The translations under genes and the position numbers were made by a program. Shown here in pieces: positions 33,263 through 44,939 of a stretch of DNA of 64,000 nucleotides; within the stretch, counting starts at the first letter, position 1, and each line of letters starts with the position of its first letter. This DNA comes from Magnolia sinica (lineage: Eukaryota > Streptophyta > Magnoliopsida > Magnoliales > Magnoliaceae), in assembly GCF_029962835.1 (NCBI RefSeq), contig NC_080577.1, forward strand, positions 30,858,501-30,922,500, in the 5' to 3' direction. The notes under the pieces are model-generated. The model was not told where the DNA came from. It worked only from the letters and a program-made list of their open reading frames with translations, and did no database searches.

Positions 33263-36200
33263 TTAAGCAGCTGCCCTTTGTTGGGATGGAAACCTTGGAG
33301 AAAAGACGGCAATCTCCTCCCTGTTGTACTTCAGTCTCCTTGCTTCCTCCCTGGAGATTCTGTATGAATTCATGAGGACATCTTCGGGCATGGCACGAAT
33401 CACTGACGTCTTACCGACGAGCGGGCTGTTCATTGCATTGTCGTTTGTCTTGAACGCGACGTACTCGAACCCCTCGTTCCCAGCCTTCTTCACTACCGCG
33501 AAGCTCTGTGGGACAACCACAAGCTGACCCTCCCGAAGCTCACCGTCAAAGACAGGCCGCCCTTGCTCACCAACAATCTGGACCCGTCCATTGCCACGGG
33601 TTGCATACACCACGCTGTGGGCGTTCACGTTCCAATGAGGTGCCAGGAGTGCATTCTGCATGCAATGAGGGTATTTTCGTCATTAAAAAAATTAGTAATT
33701 ACCATATGCTCCAGCCCGATGTGGCCTACCTTGATGTATGAGTGCCATCTAACCCGTCCATCAGATGCACCAAACCTCATGATGGGAACAGGAACAAAAT
33801 CCAAATCATCCATAACTCATGTGGTCCACACCAAAGGGAATGGTGAGGAACGCCAGGGGAGGGTGACACGCACTTTTGAAATCATCTTAGATGTAAGCGG
33901 ATTGCGTACTGATTAACTCAGTACGCTACGGGAACTGAGTAAACTCTGTGGGGTCCACAGTGATTTATGTACTATATCTACTCTGTCCATCCATTTTATA
34001 AGATAATTTGAAGCTTTATCCCTGAAATTAAGCATATAAAAATCTTAAGTGGGCCACACAACAGAAAACTTTGTGAATTGAACGTCTACCGTTGAAAACT
34101 TCTTGGAGGCCACATAAATTCACAGTGGGCCATCAGAGTTTACTCAGTACGATACAAGCCCACTGAGTTACTTTATCGTACTGAGTTACTCAGTACGCAA
34201 TTCGATTTCGTGTGTATATGCCACTCAACTCATTCATCATGCGCGCCTCACTTGGATGAAGGGATATACCGAAACTCAGGTAGGCCACCGGTCTTAGGCA
34301 TGATTGTCTATTTCTTTGTGTGGTATGTCCATCTCGTTATTTTACCGTGGTAATTAGCAATTCTCACTTATGGATTTTATGGGCCATACAGGGGCCTCTT
34401 TCTAGGCTCCGAGCGCCTGGATGTGAGGCCGAATAAATGAATGGGCCATCATGGACGGCTCAAAAGTGCCTAGAGAATCTTACCCTATAGAGGACCCCTC
34501 TTTCAGCACTCAGTTGGAGGACGTTGAGAATGGGGAACTTCTGGCTGTTGAGGCTAGTGATGCGGCCAGCTTGAGGATTGTACACATCAGCACGGGTGGG
34601 TTCCGCAATGTTATGCCTGAGTCTTGCGGAGCATTGGATCTCTTCCAATCCATTAAGGCGAAACTGTTCCTGCTCCTCATCCTCCTCTCTTCTTGGGGGC
34701 CTTACCACCTGAAGACCATTTTCGACTTGGACGATACTACCTCTGTTGTCGTCCTGGCTCTGCAGCTTCCTCGCCGTCTCCCTGCTAACACCAAAAGCCT
34801 CTGCGAGGGTCTCTACATTGAAGCCATTGAAAATGTTGTCGCTCGGGCCCTGTTCGCGGGTCTGCTCTCGTTGGTAGGACTGCGTGGATGGCTGTTGTTC
34901 GCTCCCAGCAAGGCGGAATCTCTACAATGAACCAGGATCAAAATTGGAAACGTGTGTTAATCGCAAATATTAATAATAATACTGTCATGAACATCATCTA
35001 CAGACGCTTGTGGCCGTTCATTAGGTCCGCAATGATTGAGCTTACCCTGTGGTTTTGATCAAGCTGGTTAGCATAGTTACTGGTGTCCAGGACACTGACC
35101 AAGACGACCGGGGTCTCCCCATCGTTGTAGGTCCAGTGGGCCACACCAGCCGGGATTGCAATGATGTCGCCCTGTCGGAAATGCTGGATCTTCTGATGCT
35201 GATCTCTTTGTCTCTGGCGCTGGCCCTGTCCTCCTTCACGTTGCTCCGATTGTTGGAAGGATTGGAAGGACTCAGGGCAGCCAGGGATGATTGCTCCAGT
35301 GATGCCCCTACCTGCATGGCCCACCACATCACACGCACTCTTGAATTTTCTAAGATAAAAGATTTACCACTTATGATCTTGTGCTTGTGGCAAACGCGTA
35401 CTGGATCTGCAGTGAACATCAGTAGGCCCTACACTGGATGGACAACATTTTGAATTTCAAACCGATTTAAGAATCCTGACCCTTGGATTGGATATTTTTA
35501 TAAGAGGAAAAAAATAGACAGTCAAAACACTTTGGCGGACTTCTCCATTTTCTTTCCTTTGGACTCCAATGTAATGGTTAGGATTACCAGAAAGGTGTGA
35601 TTTTCCTTCGATGGCCCATCAAAGTTATTTATAACCCACACGATAAACGGACCGGATCTCGTACATGTGACGTTCGCTTGAACATTTAGGGCGATGACTG
35701 TCAATGAGAGGCTGGGTACTCTGCAAAGCTTTGCAAGTCAAGTTTAAACTACAACGGATGCGGGGCCCACCTCATTTTAAGTCATTCGATCCATTAAGAA
35801 GATGAACTCAAAAACGATGGACCCCCCAAAATTTAAGGCCATACCAAAACTCAGGTGGACCACATCACGTAGTCTTAGAGGCTTTAGGCATGATTTTACA
35901 TGGTGTGGCCCACCCGAATTTTGGACCGGCGTGATTTCTTGGCCCCCAGGAGACCGGATGAACAAATTGTGTGTAATGTAAAATCATAGAGGGCCCCACA
36001 CATGGCTTGGCAGGTGCCCCGACTTGACCCCACTCGGCTCAAGACTCGTCGAGTCATCGAGTCTTCCATCCATGAGTGGTGGATCCAGCCACGGTCTTGG
36101 TCAGAGTCGAACCTTGGACGACATAGATAAGCCGTGGCGCATTATCAAAGGAAGGCAAGAGAAGGCCCCTGGGTGCAATCGTGTGGCGAGTCGCGGCCAC

Positions 36201-36452
36201 ACCGGCACACTCCAACTGCTCGTTGTTCTGGTCCCAGTGCTCCGTTACCCCAGCTTCAGACTCGTACCGCCTGTTGGGCTCGAGCGCGCTCAGGCTCTGG
36301 ACCCGGCATTCGCTCTGACTGCGGAATCGCTGTTGCTGCTGTTGTTGCTGCTGCTGCGGCTGCAGTGGGCCAGGGCCGAATTGGGCTACAGACCCATGAA
36401 ACAAGACCAGGAAGCAAAGTGCAAGAGAGATCAAAGCAGCCATTGGGTGCAT
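33263..36452 (-). CDS. 11S globulin (legumin) seed storage protein, copy 2
   Basis: Exons 36452-36113, 35311-35046, 34921-34484 and 33655-33263, with GT-AG introns of 801, 124 and 828 bp and matching frames, give 478 residues. The layout equals copy 1: signal peptide ([12 protein letters not shown]), Gln run of nine, two cupin domains, processing site N292-G293 (RLNGLEEI), the same four cysteines and a basic chain of 186 residues. Differences from copy 1 are mostly conservative and concentrate in the hydrophilic loop of exon 3 and the C-terminus (ends RAAA, not RAAALF). Intron 3 is longer because of a MITE. No disabling mutation is seen, so it is probably expressed in seeds like its twin. Confidence 0.95.
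33898..34204. mobile_element. MITE in intron 3 of legumin 2
   Basis: The left end GGATTGCGTACTGATTAACT and the right end AGTTACTCAGTACGCAATTC are inverted copies. The interior holds core-repeat text (GTGGGGTCCACAGTG, AAGTGGGCCACAC). Copy 1 lacks the terminal repeats at this place. The target-site duplication is unclear. Confidence 0.7.
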
Positions 36453-36513
36453 CAAAGATAAGGTTTGGCTACGAATGGTTGTGGTCTGGGCTTGAGGGTT
36501 GAGAGCGTTTGGC

Positions 36514-36521
36514 TATTTATA
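36514..36521 (-). promoter_or_regulatory. TATA box of legumin 2
   Basis: TATAAATA, about 62 bases before the ATG. Confidence 0.85.
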
Positions 36522-36592
36522 GGATGAAAAGCTGGGCTTCGGTTCGCCACATTAGGGCGTTTGGTGGGAGATTCTCTAGCCATTTTGCGCAT

Positions 36593-36598
36593 TGCATG
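36593..36598 (-). promoter_or_regulatory. RY element (CATGCA) of legumin 2
   Basis: Canonical RY core on the minus strand, 72 bases upstream of the TATA box. The aligned site of copy 1 reads CATGCG. Confidence 0.65.
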
Positions 36599-37033
36599 TC
36601 CCCCTTTGCGCTAACGTGCACACGGCTGTTATATTGTGATGATTTCCTCTAAGAAAACTCCAAACCAAGCTGCCGACGGCATTAGCAAAACCATTTCCTG
36701 AATGAGAAATGATATGGTAGAACTGGGAGTACTGGAATATGGTAGAGCTGCCTCTCAAGTTTGCATTTGGCAGGTTGAGGAATATGAATCCGTACGGTCC
36801 ATTTTGTAGGACGTGTTTTGGATTGCCTGTGAGTTGAAAACAATTCCGTTTGGACAGTGTTAACCTTCTGATCTGTTTGGCCTTCCAACCAACGGTAAAG
36901 AAAGAAGATGTAGAATGGTTGGTATTCGGAGAGTACCCTGATCAATGTGGCAGGGTCCATTGATCCCTGTACGAGTTCACACATCCCACTGCCATGTGTA
37001 CATCCACATGCGGGACAGAGAGCAGTCCCAGGT

Positions 37034-37505
37034 GGAAACGGATTGGCTACTCCCCCTGCCACCAGCCCCGGGGCTGGTGGTCGGTGCTCTGTGGGCCCCA
37101 CAAATGAGAGGGACATAAATCTCAGGTGGACCACATCAAAGGAAAACAATAGTGTTTGGATATCCACCATTAAAATCTTCCTAAGGCCCACTGTACTGTT
37201 TATCTGACATCCAATATGTTGATTAGGTCATAAAGTCCGAGATGTAGGGAAAAAATAAATTTCAGCATGATCCAAAACTTTTATGGCCCCCAAAAGGTTT
37301 TTAATGGTTGACACTCATTAAACACTATTTCCTGTAATGTGGTATACGTGAGATTGGGATATGCCTCATTTTTTGTATCAGATCATAAAATGATCTGGAA
37401 AAATAGGTGGACGGAATGGATGAAACAGATACATCATGGTGGGGCCCACAGAGCACCGACCATCAGCCATTGGCTGGTGGCAGGGGGAGTAGCCAATCCG
37501 TTTCC
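37034..37505. mobile_element. MULE-type MITE, 472 bp, with long terminal inverted repeats
   Basis: The ends read GGAAACGGATTGGCTACTCC and, inverted, the same at 37486-37505. The terminal repeats extend about 60 bp, through CAGAGCACCGACC. Flanks are GTCCCAGGT (37025-37033) and GTCCCGGGG (37506-37514), an imperfect 9-bp duplication as in Mutator-like elements. Legumin copy 1 shows the empty site (ATCCCAGGTGGATGTG, about 25113-25128). Confidence 0.8.
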
Positions 37506-37630
37506 GTCCCGGGGTGGATGTGGCCTATCTCTTGCTCTCCTCCGATCAGCACTCTCTACCGGTTGAATCCATATCTTGCATTGCTTCTAGTGGGCCATGG
37601 TGCTGTTCATATGCAATTTCCATTTCTTGT

Positions 37631-39058
37631 CGAGTCAGGACTGTGCTGCTGGGTCAACTCAGGGTTCACCCAGACTTTGTTCTTACTATATTTCGAAAAC
37701 TCGACTTAACTCGATATCCAGACGAGTTGGTTGACTCAAAGACTAGAGCGTACATTTACCTGACTATAGTTAGTATTTAATAATTAAAATGATTATAGTT
37801 ATAAATGTTTAATACACTATTTATAGGTGATTCATAAGGTTCAAGTCACACAAATTGAATCGAGCCAACAGAGTCATCTGGTCGACTCATGAGTTACACT
37901 GAGTCTTGATTTAGACCATGCCAAGCTCAGAACTGAATGTTCCAATGACTCGTTTTGGAGTCTCATCAAGTGAGTTGACTCGGTGGAGTTTTCAGTTCAG
38001 ACACCGAGTTTAGCAATTATGGTCCTTCTACTTTCATGTGTTTTCACATCTCAACAGGTAGGACGCACCTGGGTTAGATTCTGGCCCAGATTTTTAACCC
38101 ATTAAGTAGGCCTATTAAAAACATTTATTTTGCTCGAACTGACCCACTTTAGCATGTGGCGTCACTTAGCAATTTTTATATGAAAAGTCAAACACATGTG
38201 GGGGCATGTGGCCCACATGTCATGTCGTTGTTTTTGTTTTTTTTTTTCTCCAGCACAAGGGTGAGTGTTGAACCATGGTTTTATTTATGGCATGGACCTC
38301 ATTGTTAAGCGGTTATAATTTCCTTTACAAGCTTGCTTTAATTGCAGTTTCTTTGTTTTTTTAATTTTCTATAAGAGGTGTTTCGAGAAATATCTCTACA
38401 CATTTTTTCCCCCTTATCAATTATATTATCGGACTAAAAATAGAAACTTATAAGTACTTAAAATTCTGAAAATCACAATTATTTGCTCCCAAATACTATC
38501 TATAATTACATTAGGATAGTAATTCCTAGCTATTACAACGCTCTAGTGTTGTATCATCTAGTAATTAAAATACCTTGATCATCTAAATAGCCTTGTGATG
38601 TTGACCAAATGGAATTTAACCCTTTATAATAAGAAACACAGCTGACTTTAAATTCACAAAATTTATATAAAGAGTAGGAAATTTACTCCACAACAACCAA
38701 TAAACCTTAGCTCTATAATTCTTACAAGTGAGGCCATTGGTTCAATGAGCAATATGAAGAAAAAATTCCCAAATATTTGGCCTCTTTTTAGTTGTATGGA
38801 AATCATTGTTATAATTTTTTTACTTAACTTTTAAAGGTTGCAAAATTGTCCACATTTAGGGGGCATTTGGATCATAAGTTACTTTAGATAAGCTACTTAT
38901 GCCACGGGTAATTTATGTTAGTTTTTATTTATTCAGTAAATAAATATGTTTAGTAAACAACATACTTATCAAGCAACAAGTAGAAAAGCATATTTAGTTT
39001 CCAACACATTAATATTTATCTCTTGAGTCTGTTTGATCTCCCTCGCATCCACCATCCA
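37631..39058. other. Intergenic DNA, no gene seen
   Basis: 37630-38030 is rich in GAGTC/GACTC words. The rest is AT-rich. GGGGGCATTTGGATC near 38860 resembles a transposon end, but its partner was not found. Confidence 0.45.
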
Positions 39059-39535
39059 TCATGTGGGTCCAAACTTTGATGTGAATTGTTTATTGTGTGG
39101 GCCTTACCTTTGACGTGGATTATCCAACATGTGAGGCCCACCTTGGATGTGGGTCATTCATCATTAAGAGTCGACCTTTAATGTGCACCATTCATTATAT
39201 AGGGCCCACCTTTAATGTTGGTCATCTATCATATGGGCCCCACCTTCAATATCCACCACCTATCATGTGGAGACCACCTTTAATGTGGATTGTCCATCAT
39301 GTGGCCCCACCTTCAATGTGGGTTATTCAACATGCAGGGCTTACCTTGAATGTGAGTCATTTATCGTTATGGGTTGACCTTTTATGTAAATCATCCATGG
39401 TATGAGCCTATGTTAATATGGCTTCATTCATCATGTAGGGCCCACCTTTGATGTGGACTATCCATCTACAAGCCCCACCTTCAATGTGAGCAGCCCATAA
39501 TGTATGGGCCTCCTTTAACCTGGATCATGAAAGAG
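39059..39535 (+). repeat. Degenerate minisatellite, unit about 36-40 bp
   Basis: About a dozen copies of a CATGTGGGCCCACCTTTAAT ... GTGGATCATCCAT-type unit occur. The open frame at 39097-39405 is its translation and not a gene. Confidence 0.8.
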
Positions 39536-39735
39536 AAGTAGAAAGTAATAAGTTCAAAAACTAAAAAATAAAACTTAATAAGTACCTTTTAGCACATAAG
39601 TCACTTTTACAATGATGTCATTGTACTTTATTTTTGGAAATTCTAAGAAAGCCAATAGAGGATTGACATGTGGAATTGCATGAGGAATAGGATTGTTTTT
39701 TGCGGGTTTATAACTAGCGTAAGTCTAATTCTACA

Positions 39736-40508
39736 TGTCAGTGGATGGTCGATAAAATGTTACAGTCGATATACAAGAAGTGTAGTTGATTTATTTGAGA
39801 TGTAAAAAACAGCCGAGAAGCGAGCGGAAGAGGAATAGTCGTAAAGAGCAACGTACTAAAAGAATGATTTAGAAAAGAGAATGATCTAAAAAGGGACTTT
39901 TCAACTACTGTAACCGTTGCAAATGGAATAATGATCTGGATGAACAAGCTATAACAGAAATCTATATATAACAGAGGAATTCAACAGAGAAAACCCCAAT
40001 CAATCAACAAAACCAATCCAATACAATTACAATCAGTTAAATTTATCAATTTATCTTTCATCTCAGATTATCTTAAGAGTAGCAATAATTCTTAGCTATA
40101 ATCTTTAGTTGTAATCCAAGTCTATGCTCATACGCTAGATTTGTTTTTTATCTAATATCAAACATTCTTTCAAGAGATGCATTCTTACAGTTGCTCTTAG
40201 TGACCAATCGTGAGTTTTTTTATTTTGTTTGATTTACACTAGTATTCTGAAAAGTCCTTTCTCGTGAAAGGCACAAAGTAACCCATCTTTGAAGGAAGAA
40301 TCCCACCATCCGATTATCGTTTGATCATTATCAAAATATGCAAGTGGGTAATTAAGTAACCAATCTTTTCAGAATCTGGTCATATACATTCATATTGGAC
40401 GTTTCTTCTTATTTTGGTGCTTAAGGTTAAAGTTGATCGGTTTCGATCGAGACATTGTATTCATTCTGGGATGCCCCACATAATTAAAAATAAATTGAGC
40501 AACCAACA
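39736..40508 (+). mobile_element. Probable 5' LTR of Gypsy element Z
   Basis: Starts TGTCAGTGGATGG and ends CAACCAACA just before the primer-binding site. A TATA-like CTATATATAACA lies at about 39962-39973. The left border is uncertain because the partner LTR is not in the window. Confidence 0.5.
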
Positions 40509-40512
40509 TTTT

Positions 40513-40530
40513 TGGCACACTCAGTGTAAC
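40513..40530 (+). other. Probable primer-binding site of Z
   Basis: TGGCACACTCAGTGTAAC. It resembles TGGCACGCCC at the minus-strand element W near 63,370, so Z and W may belong to related Gypsy groups. Confidence 0.5.
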
Positions 40531-40699
40531 TAAAAACTACTTGGTTGCCATAAATTCAAGTATATTAGCCAGTGTAGTAATCATTTGGAATCATGAGCTG
40601 AATGGGTGATCTTAATAGTTCAATAGCCATTATTATAGCTAATGAGTCTCTTACTCATAAGGAAGATGTGCAAGTCCAATAAGTGCCTAAGTAAGGAAA

Positions 40700-40903
40700 T
40701 CCACCACCTAATCTGGTACTTATTTCTCCAAATCTAGACAGACTATCGAAATCTCGAATTGAACCTCTTAAGATTATGTCAGGCAAGATGGTTGATATGC
40801 AAAGGGAGATTCAGCACATTACAAGACTATCACGAGTTCAGGTAGAACATTCACGAGTTTAGGCCGAGACTTTCAATAGGTGGATGGCCGGCCACACTAA
40901 GAG
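40700..40903 (+). pseudogene. Gypsy Z gag, left part (interrupted by Y)
   Basis: The plus strand reads KMVDMQREIQHITRLSR and further residues, with one TAG, up to NRWMAGHTKS at the junction. The frame continues exactly at 57697 (MNQFVALFVNRAF) once Y and one AAGAG are taken out. It is the N-terminal Gag region ahead of the capsid-like domain. Confidence 0.7.
40899..40903. repeat. Left target-site duplication (AAGAG) of Y
   Basis: AAGAG directly before TGTTTCG, matching 57692-57696. Confidence 0.88.
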
Positions 40904-41775
40904 TGTTTCGACAAGAAACGAATATATTTCAATAGGGGAATTATCATTCAATAATTAATTTTTAAAAAAAAAATTCATCATTATAGATTTTATTAATTCT
41001 GAGTTTCAATTACATCGTCTTGTTTCCCTTGATTCAGAAACAAAGTACAATGAAAGAAATGAAAAGTGGTTTAATAGTAATTTTGGTAGCATTTTAGTTC
41101 GAAAAGTATATGTTGCAATGATATGCATAGGCTTGAGATCATTGGTTCTTCAGTCATATGTGTATAACATGTACGTAAGAGGATAAATTGTGAATATGTC
41201 AAGCCAAACAGACCACTGGAGGTCTTATTAGTGCGAGAATGGAGGGCTACCCATTGCACAAGGAACCTGTTGCGCTGGTACACTTGTTCTCCGCTTTCCA
41301 CTTACTTCAGGAGCTAATTGAGCTTCTCTAACTTTTGTTCTATCTAAATGAGGAGGGGATGGAGATATTTATAGGTTTTCACATATGTGAAGGCTATTTC
41401 CACGCAACAAACTTCACAGACCCGTGCAACAAGTCTATTCGCGCAACAGACCCACGCAACAGGTTTGTCCATGCAACAATTCTGCGTAACAAGTCTGTTC
41501 GTGCAACGGCTCTATTCATGCATCAATTCCGCTGTAAAGTCTATTTCCATGCAACTGCACTCTGGACATCTATTTTCGCATGATAGGAGTCTGGATTCTG
41601 TTGCTGTACCACAGGGACTAGGAAGTCTATTTCTGTATTAATAGGGCCTAGAAAGTCTGAAAATGCTATAGCAGGGACTGGAAAGTCTGAAAATGTTGCA
41701 ACGGATACTAGAAGGTCTAAAAATGCTGCAGTAGGGACTGGGAGGTCTGAAAATGCATTTTTTTGTGCACTAACA
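40904..41775 (-). repeat. 3' LTR of Y
   Basis: About 872 bp, homologous with 56879-57691 throughout. Contains degenerate CGCAACA(G/A)- and GGACTGG(G/A)AAGTCTG-type internal repeats. Its element start is TGTTAGTGCAC. Confidence 0.88.
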
Positions 41776-43019
41776 TGTGCCCCCTCAATCCTTCTTTGAT
41801 TGTCTATAAAATCAAATGGAGGATCGATCTTCTTCTACATAAAAATCCTTTCAGGATAGAGAAAGACTCTTCATGAACGTATAACTGATTCCATACCGGA
41901 GAAGGATCGCTCGAACGAAGAACTCAAGAGTCGAGCTCGAATAAAAGACTGAAAAATTGTGTTTGAAGGTATCAAGCTCGAAGGAATAGTAGTCGAAAGA
42001 ATCGCGCTTAAACGATGATTAGGTGATCATTTTCGAACAGAGAATCATGCTCGATGGATGACTAAATGATCACGTCCGAACAGATAATCATGTTCGAAGG
42101 AATTATGCTTGGCTTAAAGGGATGACTGAATGCCCCCAAGTAGTCAAGCAATTATTTTCGATGGTGCAGACAACGGTAGTGATAATACTTTCTTTGAGTA
42201 ATTCTCTTTCTTCATAGTGGTCAATCAGATTCTGTTAGTCCTTCTGACAGCTTCTGGAAAAATATTGATGTAAAACGCCTTTTTACGAATAGGGTTGCAA
42301 TTACATCTTCGCCATTATTTGTACAATTCACTTTTCATCGAAAGTTGCCATTGTAACAGCTCTGGTGACTCCAGCATTGAGCATCTTAATCAAAGAATTG
42401 TCTTTTGATGTTGCTCCTGCTGCAGTCCTTTCGATCAGCTCCAGTAGCCCTTTTTCTTAAGCACCATGGCCAAGGAGTTGTCCTTTAATGCAACTCTTGC
42501 CATAGTTCTAATGGCAGCTCCAACTATTGGATGTCTTTTAATCAGGATATTTCAGAGTCTTGAGTGGTGATTTCTCCTGCCAATTAGTCATGATCAATAT
42601 TTCAGAGTTTTTTAATTCTTTGATCCAATTTCATCACATACTGATAATTTCAACATGCATTAATAATTGTAAACATATTGATGATTCTAAAATGACAATT
42701 CTGAAATGATTGCAATCGATATATACATTTTGATAGAGTGTCTCCCTTTTCAACTCGAATTATATATCATATCAATGATTTAGTCATGCAAATTTTCGTG
42801 TTTGTCAGTGTTGTATCCTTTATTTTAAAGTTCAGTAAGTAAGATTAATATGTCAATTTTGAGTCAGGCTCATAAAAGCAAACACAGTTTAAGCTTATAA
42901 GGTGTTGGAGTATACGCAACTTTGACTGAACGTAACTTGGCTGGACATACTTCGACTAAATATAACTTGACTTAACCAGGCTCAAGAGAGAAAATATAGT
43001 TTATTGCCAATTTTGAGCT

Positions 43020-43140
43020 AAGCGCATAGTTTAAGCTCGTAAGTTATTGGAGCATTCACAGTTCAGGCTCGTACGTTAATGTTGCATTCACAATTTAGGC
43101 TCGTAAGTTATTAGAGCATTCACAATTTAGGCTTGTAAGT
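43020..43140. repeat. Tandem repeat, unit about 38-40 bp
   Basis: Three to four copies of GCTCGTAAGTTATTGGAGCATTCACAxTT-type text. Confidence 0.85.
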
Positions 43141-43149
43141 TATTGGAAC

Positions 43150-43445
43150 ATAAGATGTAGGTTTCATGTGTAGTTGGCCTGCTCGGGCACTCACTGCTGC
43201 CGTGTATAAATGAATTATCATCGCTGATAATATAAGGCTTATGTGTAATTAGCCTTCTTGGGCACTCACCACTGTCGTATATAAATGAATCGACATCACT
43301 GATAATATATGGCTTGTGCATAATTTTCCTTCTTGGGCACTCACCGCTGCCTTATATAAATGAATCTTCATAGCTGATAATATATGGCTTATGCGTAATT
43401 AGCCTTCTTGGACACTCACCATGTCGTATATAAATGAATTAGTAA
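43150..43445. repeat. Tandem repeat, unit about 75 bp, four copies
   Basis: Each unit contains CTTGGGCACTCACC and TATATAAATGAATC or a close variant. Confidence 0.9.
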
Positions 43446-44939
43446 TAGTCAGCGATGATCAATAGTGGTAATATCATTAACGGGTCTACAATTTTCGTTA
43501 TGTTGATAATAAGCGATAACGTCTGACAGTGCTCGATGATAATAATAGCTCATTGATAAATGATAACATCATTTTGTCGATGTGATAATATCAGCTTGAC
43601 AGCAATAGTGGCAATATCAATGTTGATCTGTAATAATATTCTGCAATATACGATGTCTTAGCGATCGTTGATGCTTTGTAATAATAGTCAGTAATCATTG
43701 GTGATATCAATGATGACCATTGATATCTTGATAATCAGCAATGCTTTGTAATGTATATAAGGCGATAGTTCTTTAGCAATTTGTAATAATGATTCTATCG
43801 ATTGACTAAAATAATATTCTGTCATAATAATGATATAAGGTGGCTATCGTCTTGTTGTCAATTGTTGTCCTAGAAGAATCATGCTTATATATGTATTCCT
43901 TTATACTCATCGCTTGTTGAAGATAGCATATAAACTTGTGATTTAATAGGGTTCTAGGTGATAGTATGCTTATTGCAATTATTGTCTAATCTGCCCCCTT
44001 TTGATTGGATGAGATTTTGTCTGAGAATATTTGCAATCAAAATTTATTTACTTTTTGAGAATAATAATTTTGATATGATGAATATCCTCAGGCATTCTGA
44101 TGCCCTATTCATTCTAATCTATGGCTTGATAAGTCATTTTGATATAATCTTCAATGATAATATACTGATTGTCCCATTTATGATCTAAATTTGGCCCTGG
44201 TCTTGTAAGTGATCTTTAATTAATCACAGTATATCATCTTTCTTAAAGAATATATATATATATTAAATCTCTTCATGTCTTGAATGGCATTATAAGTCTG
44301 ATAATTGCTGATAATTTAAATATAATTGTCGCTCAATAAATCTTGACGATAACCGGCTAGGGATCAGAGATAGTTTTGTGATGGACCCTTTTTTTGGAAT
44401 ATATATAATTTTGGAGCCACTTTTATCGGCTGTAACAATAATTCAATCACAATAATAATCCTGGGCTTAAGCGTTATATATAATAATTCAACCATTGTAA
44501 TGATTTTGGCCCCAATGTTGACCTGCAAAACTTGATTTCAACAATTATCATCTCAAGAAATCAATAATTACCTTTTTCGAGATAAATGATCAAGATTCTC
44601 GCATAGTTGTTCGAAAGGAAATATTAAAAAAATATATTTAGAAATTGTATCTTTCTCTGATTTCTCTATTCATTGATCATTCTTCATTCTTACTTCACCA
44701 GAGAATGAAGGTTCATGAAGACATGACCGGAATACTGCTTTTCTTACTACGGTATTGTATAACCATTCTGCTTTCCTTCTTGTTCATAAGCATGATGAAC
44801 CGTGTCACTATTAGAATTATATCTTATTTCTTAAAGGGTTGCTAATGCAATGTTTCAAATAAAAATTATATTGACTCGTCATTCTTCTCTCTCTATCATA
44901 TTATTCCATAACAACTTCACCATTGTCAATCATCATTGA

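Larger units (their letters stand above)
33112..37630. repeat. Segmental duplication, copy 2 (legumin 2 unit)
   Basis: Direct copy of 21465-25560. It differs by a roughly 310-bp MITE in intron 3 and a 472-bp MITE upstream. Copies are nearly identical in exons and clearly more diverged in introns and flanks. Confidence 0.85.
41776..44930. other. Non-coding interior of Y
   Basis: 3.1 kb between the polypurine tract and gag, where pol would sit in a full Gypsy element. I see no pol motif in any frame. It holds two tandem-repeat clusters (43020-43140 and 43150-43445) and TGATAATATC-rich text. Confidence 0.65.

Noticed and set aside
39097-39405. 102-residue open frame
   Set aside because: Made entirely of the degenerate minisatellite units.
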